Part shown: piece after piece, positions 13,524-21,030 of the stretch
How positions within the stretch are numbered: the first letter of the stretch is position 1
Layout of the letters: each line of letters opens with the position of its first letter
Assembly: GCA_041402045.1 (NCBI GenBank)
Contig: JAWKSZ010000063.1
Location: forward strand, 1-50,011
DNA length: 50,011 nucleotides
Direction: 5' to 3'
Origin: JAGQRJ01 sp041402045
GTDB taxonomy: Bacteria > Planctomycetota > J058
Translations under genes and position numbers: made by a program
Notes under the pieces: generated by a model
Databases searched by the model: none
The model's input: the letters and a program-made list of their open reading frames with translations, nothing else
Told to the model about the DNA's origin: nothing

Positions 13524-13551
13524 CTTATACCAGTTGGACTCCGGGGCGCAA
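13524..13551 (-). promoter_or_regulatory. sigma-70 type promoter for the tRNA-tuf-secE cluster
   Basis: On the minus strand, TTGCGC (13546-13551) is followed after 16 bases by TATAAG (13524-13529). Transcription would begin near 13517, about 30 bases before the tRNA-Thr acceptor. TATAAG stands out in such GC-rich sequence and no other candidate lies near the first tRNA. Confidence 0.7.
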
Positions 13552-13836
13552 GACCTAAATGGCAGATCGTGCCGAGGTTCGGCTGACGTCGCGTACGACA
13601 TGCGACGTGGAGCCCGCCTTGCTGCTCGACCCGGGTCGTATGGTTCGCTGTCACGCCCCCTCGCCTGAGCCCTGCGCCGGCGCCTTTCTTTTCTTTCACC
13701 CTGGGCCGGACGGCGCGAGTGGGGGTCGCATGCGGTCCCAACCTCGTCCGCCAGTCCTTCACATTTCATGAGTTAGGTCGACGTTTGCCCCTGGTCCGGT
13801 GCGTGCGCTTTCGCAGCTCGGGAGGAAGGAGCCGAC
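13552..13836. other. divergent intergenic region without a gene
   Basis: This 285-base stretch separates the minus-strand tRNA promoter from the plus-strand kinase. It contains no convincing reading frame, RNA gene or repeat. It must hold any control region of the kinase, but I see no clear -35/-10 pair. Confidence 0.6.
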
Positions 13837-16815
13837 GTGGACACGGAAGTCGCCTACTACTCGATCGACGTGGATTCGGAGGCGAGCGCGCCGGAGACGC
13901 CCCGGCCCCGCCGCCGCTCGACCCAGCGCCTGGCTCGGCAAGCGGAGAAGTCGAGCGATCCTCTGCTCAACACCAGCTTTGGGCGCTATCGGCTGCTGAG
14001 CCCCCTGGGCAAGGGAGGCTACGGCCGGGTCTACAAGGCCTGGGATCCCCAGCTCGAGCGCCACGTCGCGATCAAGGTGCTCTCGCGCCGTGACAAGAAG
14101 GCCTACCTGCGCTTCGCCCGCGAGATCACGACCACCGCCCGCCTGAACCATCCCAACGTGGTCGGCATTCACGACAGCGGCGCGTCGGCCGGTCGCCCGT
14201 ACCTGGTGATGGAGCTCGTTGAGGGCGAGTCGGCCTGGGACCTGGGGCAGAGCGACCAGGCGCCGGGTCCCGAGGAGGCTGCGCGGCTCATGGCCCAGGT
14301 GGCGCGTGCGATCCAGCACGCCCACGAGCGCGGGGTCCTGCACCGGGACCTCAAGCCCGCCAACATCCTGATCACCGCCTCTGGCCACGCCTATGTGCTG
14401 GACTTTGGCCTCGCCCGCCACACCACCCACGGCCGCCTGACCCAGACGGGCGCGGTCCTGGGCACGCCCTTGTTCATGGCCCCTGAGCAGTCGCGCGGCA
14501 GCGACCAGATCAGCGAGCGCAGCGACGTCTACGGCCTCGCGGCGACCTTCTACTACCTCCTCACCGGCCGTCCGCCCCACGTCGCCGACTCCGTCGACCA
14601 GCTCCTGGACTGTCTGCTCAACGAGCCCGAGCCTCCCAGCGCGCACGCGCCAGGGGTCGCCCCGGCCCTCGACGCGCTGGTGCTGCGGGGTCTGCAGGCC
14701 TCCCCCGACAAGCGCTTTCCCTCGGCCCAGGCCTTCGCCGAGGCCCTGGAGGCATGGCTGGAGGGAGACGCCCCCGCCGCGCGTCCGCTCCCTGGCGCCT
14801 GGGGCGCGCTCCACACGCCCCGCGTGCTGGGGCTGGCCTTGGCCGCCTCCCTCTGCTTCGGCCTCGCCCTGGGCCTGCTGTTCGGCGGCGGCTCCAGCCC
14901 TGAGGCGCCGACCCCCGCGGCGACCACCGCCGCCGCGGTTCGACCCGACCCCGCGACCCCCGCGGCGGCGGCCCGCGCAGCCGCGGCCCAGCGCGCCGGC
15001 TTCGACGAGGTCTACCCGCTCTACGAGCGCGCGCTGACCGAGGCTACCCCTGAGGCCGCCGCTGGGCTCCGCCTCGAGCTGGCCCAGCTCGCCCTGCGCC
15101 GGAACCGGGTGGAGCAGGCCCTCGGCCTGCTGAGGGACGCCAGCACCCGTGAGCAGCTCGCGTGGAAGGCCTTCGCCGCGCTGCAGGCCCGGGACAAGGC
15201 CGAGCTGACCGACGCCCTCACCCGTCTGGCGGCGGACCCCGAGGGGCGCGTGTTCGCCAGCGCGCTGGTCGAGCCGGACCGCCAGCAGGCGGGGTTCTTG
15301 GCGCTGTGCGCGCTGCGGCGGGACCCGAGCTGGTGGCCCGCGGAGCTGATCCTGGCCGAGGCCGCGCTGCGCAGCGGCGCCAGCGAGGCGCGACAGGTGT
15401 TGGCCCCGCTGCTCAGCGCGCACCCCGACCACGTCCCGGCGCTGACCCTGGACGCCCGCTGCCTGACCCGGCTCTCGCGCCGACGTGAGGCGCTGGCCGC
15501 CCTCGAGGTCGCGCGCGCGCTGGCCTCGCCGCACCTCGACCCCCGCGCGCTCCTGCTCGAAGGGGCCCTCGCCCTGGGCTTCGGCGCCGACCCCCTGGAC
15601 GTGGCCGCCGACTTCGCGCGAGCCCGCGCCGCGGGGCTCGACGACCCGACCCTGCACCTGTGGTGGGGCACCGCGCTGCTCCTGGGCGACGACGAGCGCG
15701 CGGCCAAGCCGCACCTCTCCAAGGCGCGCAAGCTCTCGACCGCGCGGATCCTCAGCGAGCTGGCCGACGTCGACCTCGACCCCACCGTGTTTCGCCTCCT
15801 GGACAAGGAGCTGGGGCTGATCTCGAGCCTGGACCCCGCGCGGCCCTCCGACGCCCTCCGCGACGCGTTGCAGACGGGGCTCGGTGAGCTCCCCGACCGC
15901 GCGCGGGAGCCGTTGCTCCGCGCCCGGCTCCTGGCCGCTGGGGCGGAGGCCCGAGGGCCGCTGGAGGCCGCCTGCGCCGCGGCGCTGAAGGCGGCCCCGC
16001 GCAGCGGGGCCGTCGCGCTGGAGGCTGCGCGGCTGCTGACCGGCCGCGACGCCTACGCCGCCGCCCAGCGCGCCCTGGGCGCGGCGCGGACCCTGGGCGC
16101 CCCGCGCTCCGACGCGGACCGCCTGGAGGCCGAGCTCCTCTGGCGTCAGGGCCGCGAAGTCGCAGCCCTGCGCGCTCTGGGGGAGCTCGCCGAGCGTGAC
16201 TCCGGCGTCGCCTCGCGCTGGGCCCGGAGCCTGACGGCCTACCTCCGGGGCGACCTCGCCCGCGCCGAGCGGGAGGCCAAGGAGGCCCTCGGCCTCAGCC
16301 CGAGCGACGCCCCCAGCCGCCTGCTGCTGGCCCTGGTCCAGGCCGGCCAGGGGGAGCCCCTCCAGGCCCTCACGAGCTGCGCCGAGGTCCACCGCCAGCA
16401 GGGCTACCTGGACTCCCTGCTCGCCGCGGCGGTCGTGAGCGCGGGCGCCCGCGGCGCCGCGGGGGGCGCCCTCGACGAGGACCTGGCCCTGCTCGCCCCC
16501 CGGCTGAACGAGGTGCTCCGCGGCGCCGATGGCGCCTTCGCCCGGGTCGAGGCCTCCCGCCTGGCCCTGGGCTCCTCGGCCCACGTGCTCGCGGGAAGTT
16601 GGCTGGCCGAGGCCCTGCGCACCGAGCCCGACCGCGCGCAGGTGCTCCTGCTCCAGGGCGCGCAGCTCCTGGGCCGCGGGAGCGCGCAGGACGTCCTCGC
16701 CGTCTGGTCCCGGGCCCGGGAGGTGGACCCAGCCCTGCCGCTCCCTGCCGCCTACGCCCGCCGCTACGCCGAGCGCTTCGGCGACCTGGGCCCCCTCGAG
16801 TCCCTGTTCCAGTAG
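13837..16815 (+). CDS. membrane Ser/Thr protein kinase with long helical-repeat C-terminus
   Basis: The protein has 992 residues and starts at GTG 13837, preceded by GGAGGAAGGAG. The Hanks-type kinase domain spans roughly residues 50-315. It has P-loop GKGGYGRV (58-65), Lys80 in VAIK, catalytic HRDLKPAN (169-176), DFG 189-191 and MAPEQ. A basic, proline-rich stretch precedes it. One membrane helix follows at about 329-351 (LGLALAASLCFGLALGLLFG). The last 640 residues are Ala/Leu-rich helical repeats, probably TPR or a related fold. Such kinases are expanded in planctomycetes and usually phosphorylate unknown targets. The tail would lie outside the cytoplasm if the topology is standard. It stands alone, divergent from the tRNA cluster and convergent with the next gene. 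Confidence 0.9.
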   Translation: MDTEVAYYSIDVDSEASAPETPRPRRRSTQRLARQAEKSSDPLLNTSFGRYRLLSPLGKGGYGRVYKAWDPQLERHVAIKVLSRRDKKAYLRFAREITTTARLNHPNVVGIHDSGASAGRPYLVMELVEGESAWDLGQSDQAPGPEEAARLMAQVARAIQHAHERGVLHRDLKPANILITASGHAYVLDFGLARHTTHGRLTQTGAVLGTPLFMAPEQSRGSDQISERSDVYGLAATFYYLLTGRPPHVADSVDQLLDCLLNEPEPPSAHAPGVAPALDALVLRGLQASPDKRFPSAQAFAEALEAWLEGDAPAARPLPGAWGALHTPRVLGLALAASLCFGLALGLLFGGGSSPEAPTPAATTAAAVRPDPATPAAAARAAAAQRAGFDEVYPLYERALTEATPEAAAGLRLELAQLALRRNRVEQALGLLRDASTREQLAWKAFAALQARDKAELTDALTRLAADPEGRVFASALVEPDRQQAGFLALCALRRDPSWWPAELILAEAALRSGASEARQVLAPLLSAHPDHVPALTLDARCLTRLSRRREALAALEVARALASPHLDPRALLLEGALALGFGADPLDVAADFARARAAGLDDPTLHLWWGTALLLGDDERAAKPHLSKARKLSTARILSELADVDLDPTVFRLLDKELGLISSLDPARPSDALRDALQTGLGELPDRAREPLLRARLLAAGAEARGPLEAACAAALKAAPRSGAVALEAARLLTGRDAYAAAQRALGAARTLGAPRSDADRLEAELLWRQGREVAALRALGELAERDSGVASRWARSLTAYLRGDLARAEREAKEALGLSPSDAPSRLLLALVQAGQGEPLQALTSCAEVHRQQGYLDSLLAAAVVSAGARGAAGGALDEDLALLAPRLNEVLRGADGAFARVEASRLALGSSAHVLAGSWLAEALRTEPDRAQVLLLQGAQLLGRGSAQDVLAVWSRAREVDPALPLPAAYARRYAERFGDLGPLESLFQ

Positions 16816-16892
16816 CCCGCGCTCCTCCGGCAGCATGCGGAGCCGCACCTGCGAGCGGACCGCGGTGCGCGGGCGGGTGGATGCTCTTTGAA

Positions 16893-16928
16893 CCGCCGAG
16901 GCGCCGAGAGCGCAGAGGGTTCGCAGAG
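16893..16928. repeat. degenerate 8-9 base tandem repeat
   Basis: The sequence after CTTTGAA consists of consecutive similar units: CCGCCGAGG, CGCCGAGAG, CGCAGAGGG, then TTCGCAGAG. It is non-coding and lies 78 bases after the kinase stop. It resembles the short GAG-containing repeats seen dispersed in many environmental genomes, but that comparison is from memory. Confidence 0.5.
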
Positions 16929-17027
16929 CCGCGGATCCTCGACGCTTCGAAGGAGGAGGAAGGAGACGGAGGTAGCTCCGCTCGCACGGCTGCGGGCTTA
17001 GTCGCGGCGGTGCGCAACCAAAGCCAG

Positions 17028-17183
17028 CGTGGGCGGGCGAAGCATGAGCGGGCGAAGCCACGCGTGGGCGCGGGCGCAGCCACGCGTGGGCGGGCGAAGC
17101 ATGAGCGGGCGCAGCCCGCGAATGTCCTGCGCGAAGCGCGGGACGAGGCCCGTCCGCGGGCCTCCCCGCGCGAGCGGCGAAGC
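17028..17183. repeat. tandem repeat with five GCGAAGC mini-hairpins
   Basis: A 27-base unit beginning CGTGGGCGGGCGAAGC occurs at 17028-17054 and again, identical, at 17085-17111, a 57-base period with a degenerate partial copy between. The heptamer GCGAAGC occurs at 17037-17043, 17052-17058, 17094-17100, 17131-17137 and 17177-17183. The last two sit in longer palindromes (GTCC-GCGC-GAA-GCGC-GGAC type and GCGGC-GAA-GCCGC). Single-stranded GCGAAGC is known to fold into an exceptionally stable mini-hairpin. The array lies in the 439-base gap between two convergent genes. Confidence 0.75.
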
Positions 17184-17233
17184 CGCGAGCGCGCCCTGCG
17201 GGGTGAGGCCGAGCAGCTTTGCGGGGAGGCCGA

Positions 17234-17254
17234 GGGGGCCTGGGACAGGCCCCC
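17234..17254 (-). repeat. GC hairpin after coiled-coil gene, copy 2 of dispersed element
   Basis: GGGGGCCT (17234-17241), loop GGGAC, AGGCCCCC (17247-17254) abuts the stop codon of the minus-strand gene at 17255. It lacks a T-run, so it may act as an RNA 3' end protector or a Rho-independent terminator of unusual form. The flanking text GGGGTGAGGCCGAG at about 17199-17214 matches the flank of the hairpin at 11713-11732 closely. Confidence 0.6.
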
Positions 17255-18256
17255 CTAGAAACTCGCGCTCTTGCCGCGCTTGCGCTTCTTGGGCGGCTCC
17301 TTGCCCAGCGAGGGCAGGGAGGCGCGGAGCGGCATGTCCGGGGCGTTGGGGTCCGGGGCCTCGTCGGGGTCGTCTCGGAGCGCGGGCCGATGGATGGGGT
17401 TGTCCAGCACCGCGCGGAGCTGGGCCCGACTCAAGGCGTCGGTCTTCGTCCCCGAGTCCGCCGCGGGGTCGCGACGCCGCAGATCCTGGAGCTCCGCGTA
17501 GAGCTCGCTGAGGGTCTGCTCCTGGTCCTGGATCCGCTCCTGGTAGCGGGTCAGGCGCCGGCTCTGGTAGCGCCGGCTCTCCTCGAGCACGTGGAGGTCG
17601 GTCCGCAGCTGGTCGCGCTCCCGCTCGAGGGTCGCGCGCAGCTCCGCGAGCTCCTCCCGGGCGGGGCCGCCCTCCTGCACCCGCTTGAGCAGGCGATCTC
17701 GCTCCGCGCGCATGGACTCCAGCTCCTGCCTCAGCTCGGAGTTCAGGAACTCGGCGCAGCGCAGCCGCGCCGCCTGCTCCTCGTGGGACAGGCGCAGGGT
17801 GTTCAGTTGGTGCAGGGCCTCCTTGCGCGAGCCCGCCTGGGTCGCGGACTCCTCCAGGCGCCCGCGCAGCCGCTCGAGCTCGCCCCGGTGAGCGTCCAGC
17901 TCGTCTCGGGCCTCCTCCAGTTGAGCCCGGGCTCGCTCGAGCTCCAGGGTCCGGGTGAGGTGCCCGCGCTCCTCGGCGCGCAGGCGCGCGGTGTCCGCCC
18001 GGGCGCGCCGGAGCTGGGTGCGGAGCTCGGCCTCGACCCGTTGGCGCTCCTCGAGCCGACCGAGTTCGCGGTGGGCGACCTGGAGCTGAGCTCGCAGCTC
18101 TTCGACCTCGACCGGGTCGGCGTCGCCGACGGCCGCCCGCTCGAGCTGGGTCAGGCCCACGCACAGCGCCCCCAGATCCTGGGTCAGCTCGGCGAGGTGG
18201 GCCTGGTGCAGGAGCCCGTCACCCTCCTGCAGGGCCGCGCGCAGGCCGCGCACCAC
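17255..18256 (-). CDS. coiled-coil protein of unknown function
   Basis: About 333 residues. I do not recognise a family. From roughly residue 40 to 260 the sequence is almost unbroken Glu/Arg/Leu heptads (for example RLEERQRVEAELRTQLRRAR), a long coiled coil. The last 70 residues are disordered and proline/aspartate-rich, ending in a basic tail KKRKRGKSASF. The start is uncertain: tandem GTG codons at 18256 lack a clear ribosome site, and the frame stays open about 35 codons upstream with no ATG. It follows the protease gene by 153 bases on the same strand and may be its operon partner. A structural or scaffold role is possible but not shown. Confidence 0.7.
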   Translation of the reverse strand: MVRGLRAALQEGDGLLHQAHLAELTQDLGALCVGLTQLERAAVGDADPVEVEELRAQLQVAHRELGRLEERQRVEAELRTQLRRARADTARLRAEERGHLTRTLELERARAQLEEARDELDAHRGELERLRGRLEESATQAGSRKEALHQLNTLRLSHEEQAARLRCAEFLNSELRQELESMRAERDRLLKRVQEGGPAREELAELRATLERERDQLRTDLHVLEESRRYQSRRLTRYQERIQDQEQTLSELYAELQDLRRRDPAADSGTKTDALSRAQLRAVLDNPIHRPALRDDPDEAPDPNAPDMPLRASLPSLGKEPPKKRKRGKSASF

Positions 18257-18409
18257 CTGCGCGGCGAGCTCCAGGAGACGCCCCGGGGTGGCCCCGGCGC
18301 CTGCTTCCGTCGTCGACCCGTCACGCTCGCTGGACAGGAGGCCATCCCTTCCCTGCGATCATGGCAGATCGAACTCGGCTGTAAAAGCTCGCCAGGCCCG
18401 GGTGAATCC

Positions 18410-20881
18410 TTACTTGAACTTCCGACCGTCCTCGGGCTTCTCGCCGTCCTCCTGCTCGACCCCGGGGACGCGGGTGCGCTTGACGCCCTCGGGGAAGCGC
18501 TCGGGGATGAAGCTCAGCTCCGGCTGCCCGGCGAGGTCGATCCCCAGCTCCTGGGCGAGCACGCTCACCGCCGCTTGGAGCTGGCGGTCCTCCTGGAAGT
18601 CGCTGGTCAGCTCGCGCTTGAAGTCGTCCTGGGCGAAGCGCCGGATCATGGCCCGCAGCGCGCGGCGCAGGTGCTCGGGCTTCAGCGCCTCGCGGCCCTC
18701 GTCGTCGAGCTTGGAGGTGACCTTCTCCCACAGCTCGTCGAAGTGAGGGTAGGCGTGGGCGTCGAAGGCGTCGCCCATGGCGAGCTTGTGGAACAGGTCC
18801 CGGTGCTGGGCCCACTGGGCCTTGACGTAGCCCTCCAGCAGTTGCAGGTCGTAGACCACGCTCAGCGCGCGCAAGACGTCCTGGGGGAACTCGGGGAGCT
18901 CGACGGCGTAGTCGGGCTCGACGCCGCCGGCGGCGGGCTTGTAGCGCTCGAGGAGCTCGTTCGCCAGGGTCTCGTTGATCTTGCCGTCTCGCTTCCAACG
19001 CTCGATCTCGAAGGACATCTGCGTGTTGAAGCGCCAGGTCTCCACGTCCCGCGGGCGGTGAATGCAGCGCCCGTCCGGGAGGTAGTAGTAGGCGATGGTC
19101 AGGCGCAGCGCGCTCTCCTGGTTCTCCGAGTCCAGGGGCATGACGTTCTGCACGCTGCCCTTGCCGAACGTGCGCTGTCCGACGAGCACCGCGCGCTGGT
19201 GGTGCTGCAGGGCGCCGGACACGATCTCGCTGGCGCTGGCGGTGTTCTCGTCCACCAGGAACACCAGGGGGTAGTCCGGGTGCTTGGGCTGGATCCGCCG
19301 CAGGGGCGCGATCCGCGGGCCGCCGTCCTCCTTGCGCCGCTCGTGGGGGCTGCCCTTGCGGCCCTCCTGATACACCACGAGCTGGTCGTCGTTGAGGAAC
19401 TTGTCGGCGATCAGCACGGCCTCCTTGAGGTAGCCGCCGCCGTTGCCGCGGAGGTCGAAGATCAGGCCCTGCATGCCGCGCTGCTCGAGGTCGGCCAGCG
19501 CCTGCTCCACGTCCTGGGAGGCGTACTGCCCGAAGGTCGTGAGCTGCAGGTAGCCGATGTTCCCGGGCAGCATGTCGTGGCGCACACTGTTGATCGTGAC
19601 CTGCTCACGCTTGATCGTGAACGTGTTCACCTCGCCGGTGAGGAAGGCCTTGACCGTGATCTCGACCTCGGTCCCAGGCTTGCCCTTGAGCTTCTCCACC
19701 AGGTCCGTGACCGTGAAGCCCTTGGTCTCGGTCTCGCCGATCTTCTGGATCTGGTCCAGGGTCCTGAGCCCCTTCTCGTAGGCTGGCGCCCCGGGGAACG
19801 GGCGCTGGATCGTGAGGTACTGCGACTTGGGGTCGATCTGGACGACCGCGCCGATCCCGCCGTACTCCTGGTTCATGTCCTGGCTGAAGCTCTGCAGGAG
19901 CTCCTTGCTCATGTACTGCGAGAAGGGGTCGAGGGAGTCGACGAGCCCGCTGGCGGCGGCGTTCAGCAGCTCGCGCGTGTTGGTCTTCTCGCCGTCGACG
20001 TACTCGCCCTGGATCCGCTGGAACAGCTCGCGCATGAGCGCGGCGCCCTCGAAGCTCTCGCCCTGCGGCTGACCCTGGCCCTCGGTCAGCCCCGAGCGCA
20101 GCTTGGCCTGGAGCTCCTCCTTCTCGCCCTCGAGGTCCTCGACCTGGCGCTTGAGCTGGCGCACGATCGCGCTCTCGCCCTCGACGCCGCTGTATTCCTC
20201 GACCTGGGCCAGGAGCTTCTCCTGCTCGAGGTAGGCCGCGGCCCGGCGCCCGCGGGCGGTCGGCTCGTCCTTGAGCTGGTAGAGCACGGCCTTGGCGACG
20301 TCCACGTTGCCCGTCTCCGCCAGCGCCAGCGCCGCGGCGAAGCGCACCCCCGTGTCCTCCGAGCGCAGGTACTCGCGCAGGCTGGCGTCGGCGGCGCGGT
20401 CGACGCGCTTGGCCTTGAGCAGCTTGAGCACGGCGATCTTGACGTAGGGGTCGCGGATCGTGTCCACTTCGCGCTTGAGGGCCAGCACGTCGTTGCGCCG
20501 GGCGTGCTTCATGAGCAGGTCGCAGGCGAGCACGCGCAGGTCGCGGGACTCGTCGCTGCGCACGAGCTCGCGCAGCGACTGGATCGCCAGGCTCTGCATG
20601 CCGTCGTCGCCGATGGCCAGGAGCGTCTTGCCCAGGGCCAGGCGCTGACCGCCGCGGGCCTTCTTCAGGGCCTCCGCGACGGGGCCGGCCGCTGGTTGTC
20701 CGACCTCCTCCAGCTCGAGGGACAGGTCCCACAGCGCGTCGCCTTGGGAGGTCGACATGCGCGCGAGGATGTCGTTGGCCCTGGCGACGGGGGAGGGGGC
20801 GTCCTGGGAAGCAGCGTACGGCGCGAGCAGGAGCGACGCCGTGGCGACGGCGCAGAAACTCAGGAGGATTCGCAGGCGCAT
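18410..20881 (-). CDS. S41 (CtpA-type) processing protease with N-terminal HEAT-like domain
   Basis: The protein has 823 residues. A signal peptide (MRLRILLSFCAVATASLLLA) sends it to the periplasm. Residues about 30-205 are paired helices of HEAT type (REYLRSEDTGVRFAAALALA). A short coiled coil follows (RQVEDLEGEKEELQAKLR). The protease part has a PDZ domain (QEYGGIGAVVQI, IQRPFPGAPAYEKGL), the core FDLRGNGGGYLKEAV, the nucleophile Ser in DENTASASEIVSGAL near residue 550 and the base Lys in FGKGSVQ near residue 573. About 200 extra residues follow the catalytic core. CtpA enzymes trim C-termini of periplasmic proteins, while a HEAT domain in front is unusual and may hold substrate or an adaptor. 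It lies 149 bases after cstA. Confidence 0.93.
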   Translation of the reverse strand: MRLRILLSFCAVATASLLLAPYAASQDAPSPVARANDILARMSTSQGDALWDLSLELEEVGQPAAGPVAEALKKARGGQRLALGKTLLAIGDDGMQSLAIQSLRELVRSDESRDLRVLACDLLMKHARRNDVLALKREVDTIRDPYVKIAVLKLLKAKRVDRAADASLREYLRSEDTGVRFAAALALAETGNVDVAKAVLYQLKDEPTARGRRAAAYLEQEKLLAQVEEYSGVEGESAIVRQLKRQVEDLEGEKEELQAKLRSGLTEGQGQPQGESFEGAALMRELFQRIQGEYVDGEKTNTRELLNAAASGLVDSLDPFSQYMSKELLQSFSQDMNQEYGGIGAVVQIDPKSQYLTIQRPFPGAPAYEKGLRTLDQIQKIGETETKGFTVTDLVEKLKGKPGTEVEITVKAFLTGEVNTFTIKREQVTINSVRHDMLPGNIGYLQLTTFGQYASQDVEQALADLEQRGMQGLIFDLRGNGGGYLKEAVLIADKFLNDDQLVVYQEGRKGSPHERRKEDGGPRIAPLRRIQPKHPDYPLVFLVDENTASASEIVSGALQHHQRAVLVGQRTFGKGSVQNVMPLDSENQESALRLTIAYYYLPDGRCIHRPRDVETWRFNTQMSFEIERWKRDGKINETLANELLERYKPAAGGVEPDYAVELPEFPQDVLRALSVVYDLQLLEGYVKAQWAQHRDLFHKLAMGDAFDAHAYPHFDELWEKVTSKLDDEGREALKPEHLRRALRAMIRRFAQDDFKRELTSDFQEDRQLQAAVSVLAQELGIDLAGQPELSFIPERFPEGVKRTRVPGVEQEDGEKPEDGRKFK

Positions 20882-21030
20882 GGGGGGTCCTCTGCGGTCA
20901 GGGGTTTCGGGCTCGACTTTTACGACGACCTCGAGGGGGTGTGAGTTCCCCGAGTCTAAACCGGCCCGCCCAAAGGTGAGACCCTCCGCTGGACGAAGGC
21001 CCAAAACGCTACACCCGAGCGGCTTGAGCC

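Noticed and set aside
13497..13552. A tRNA-like sequence upstream of tRNA-Thr (GCGCCCC ... CCAACTGG ... GAGCGC)
   Set aside because: The D stem and anticodon stem do not pair and there is no T loop. The TATAAG and TTGCGC inside it are better explained as the promoter of the tRNA cluster.
17028..17117. Possible CRISPR array
   Set aside because: Only two perfect units, no consistent spacer length, and no cas genes nearby.
13759..20944. Long frames opposite the kinase (minus, about 1100 codons) and opposite the protease (plus, about 1240 codons)
   Set aside because: Same antisense effect in GC-rich DNA; the opposite strands carry clear kinase and S41 protease domains.
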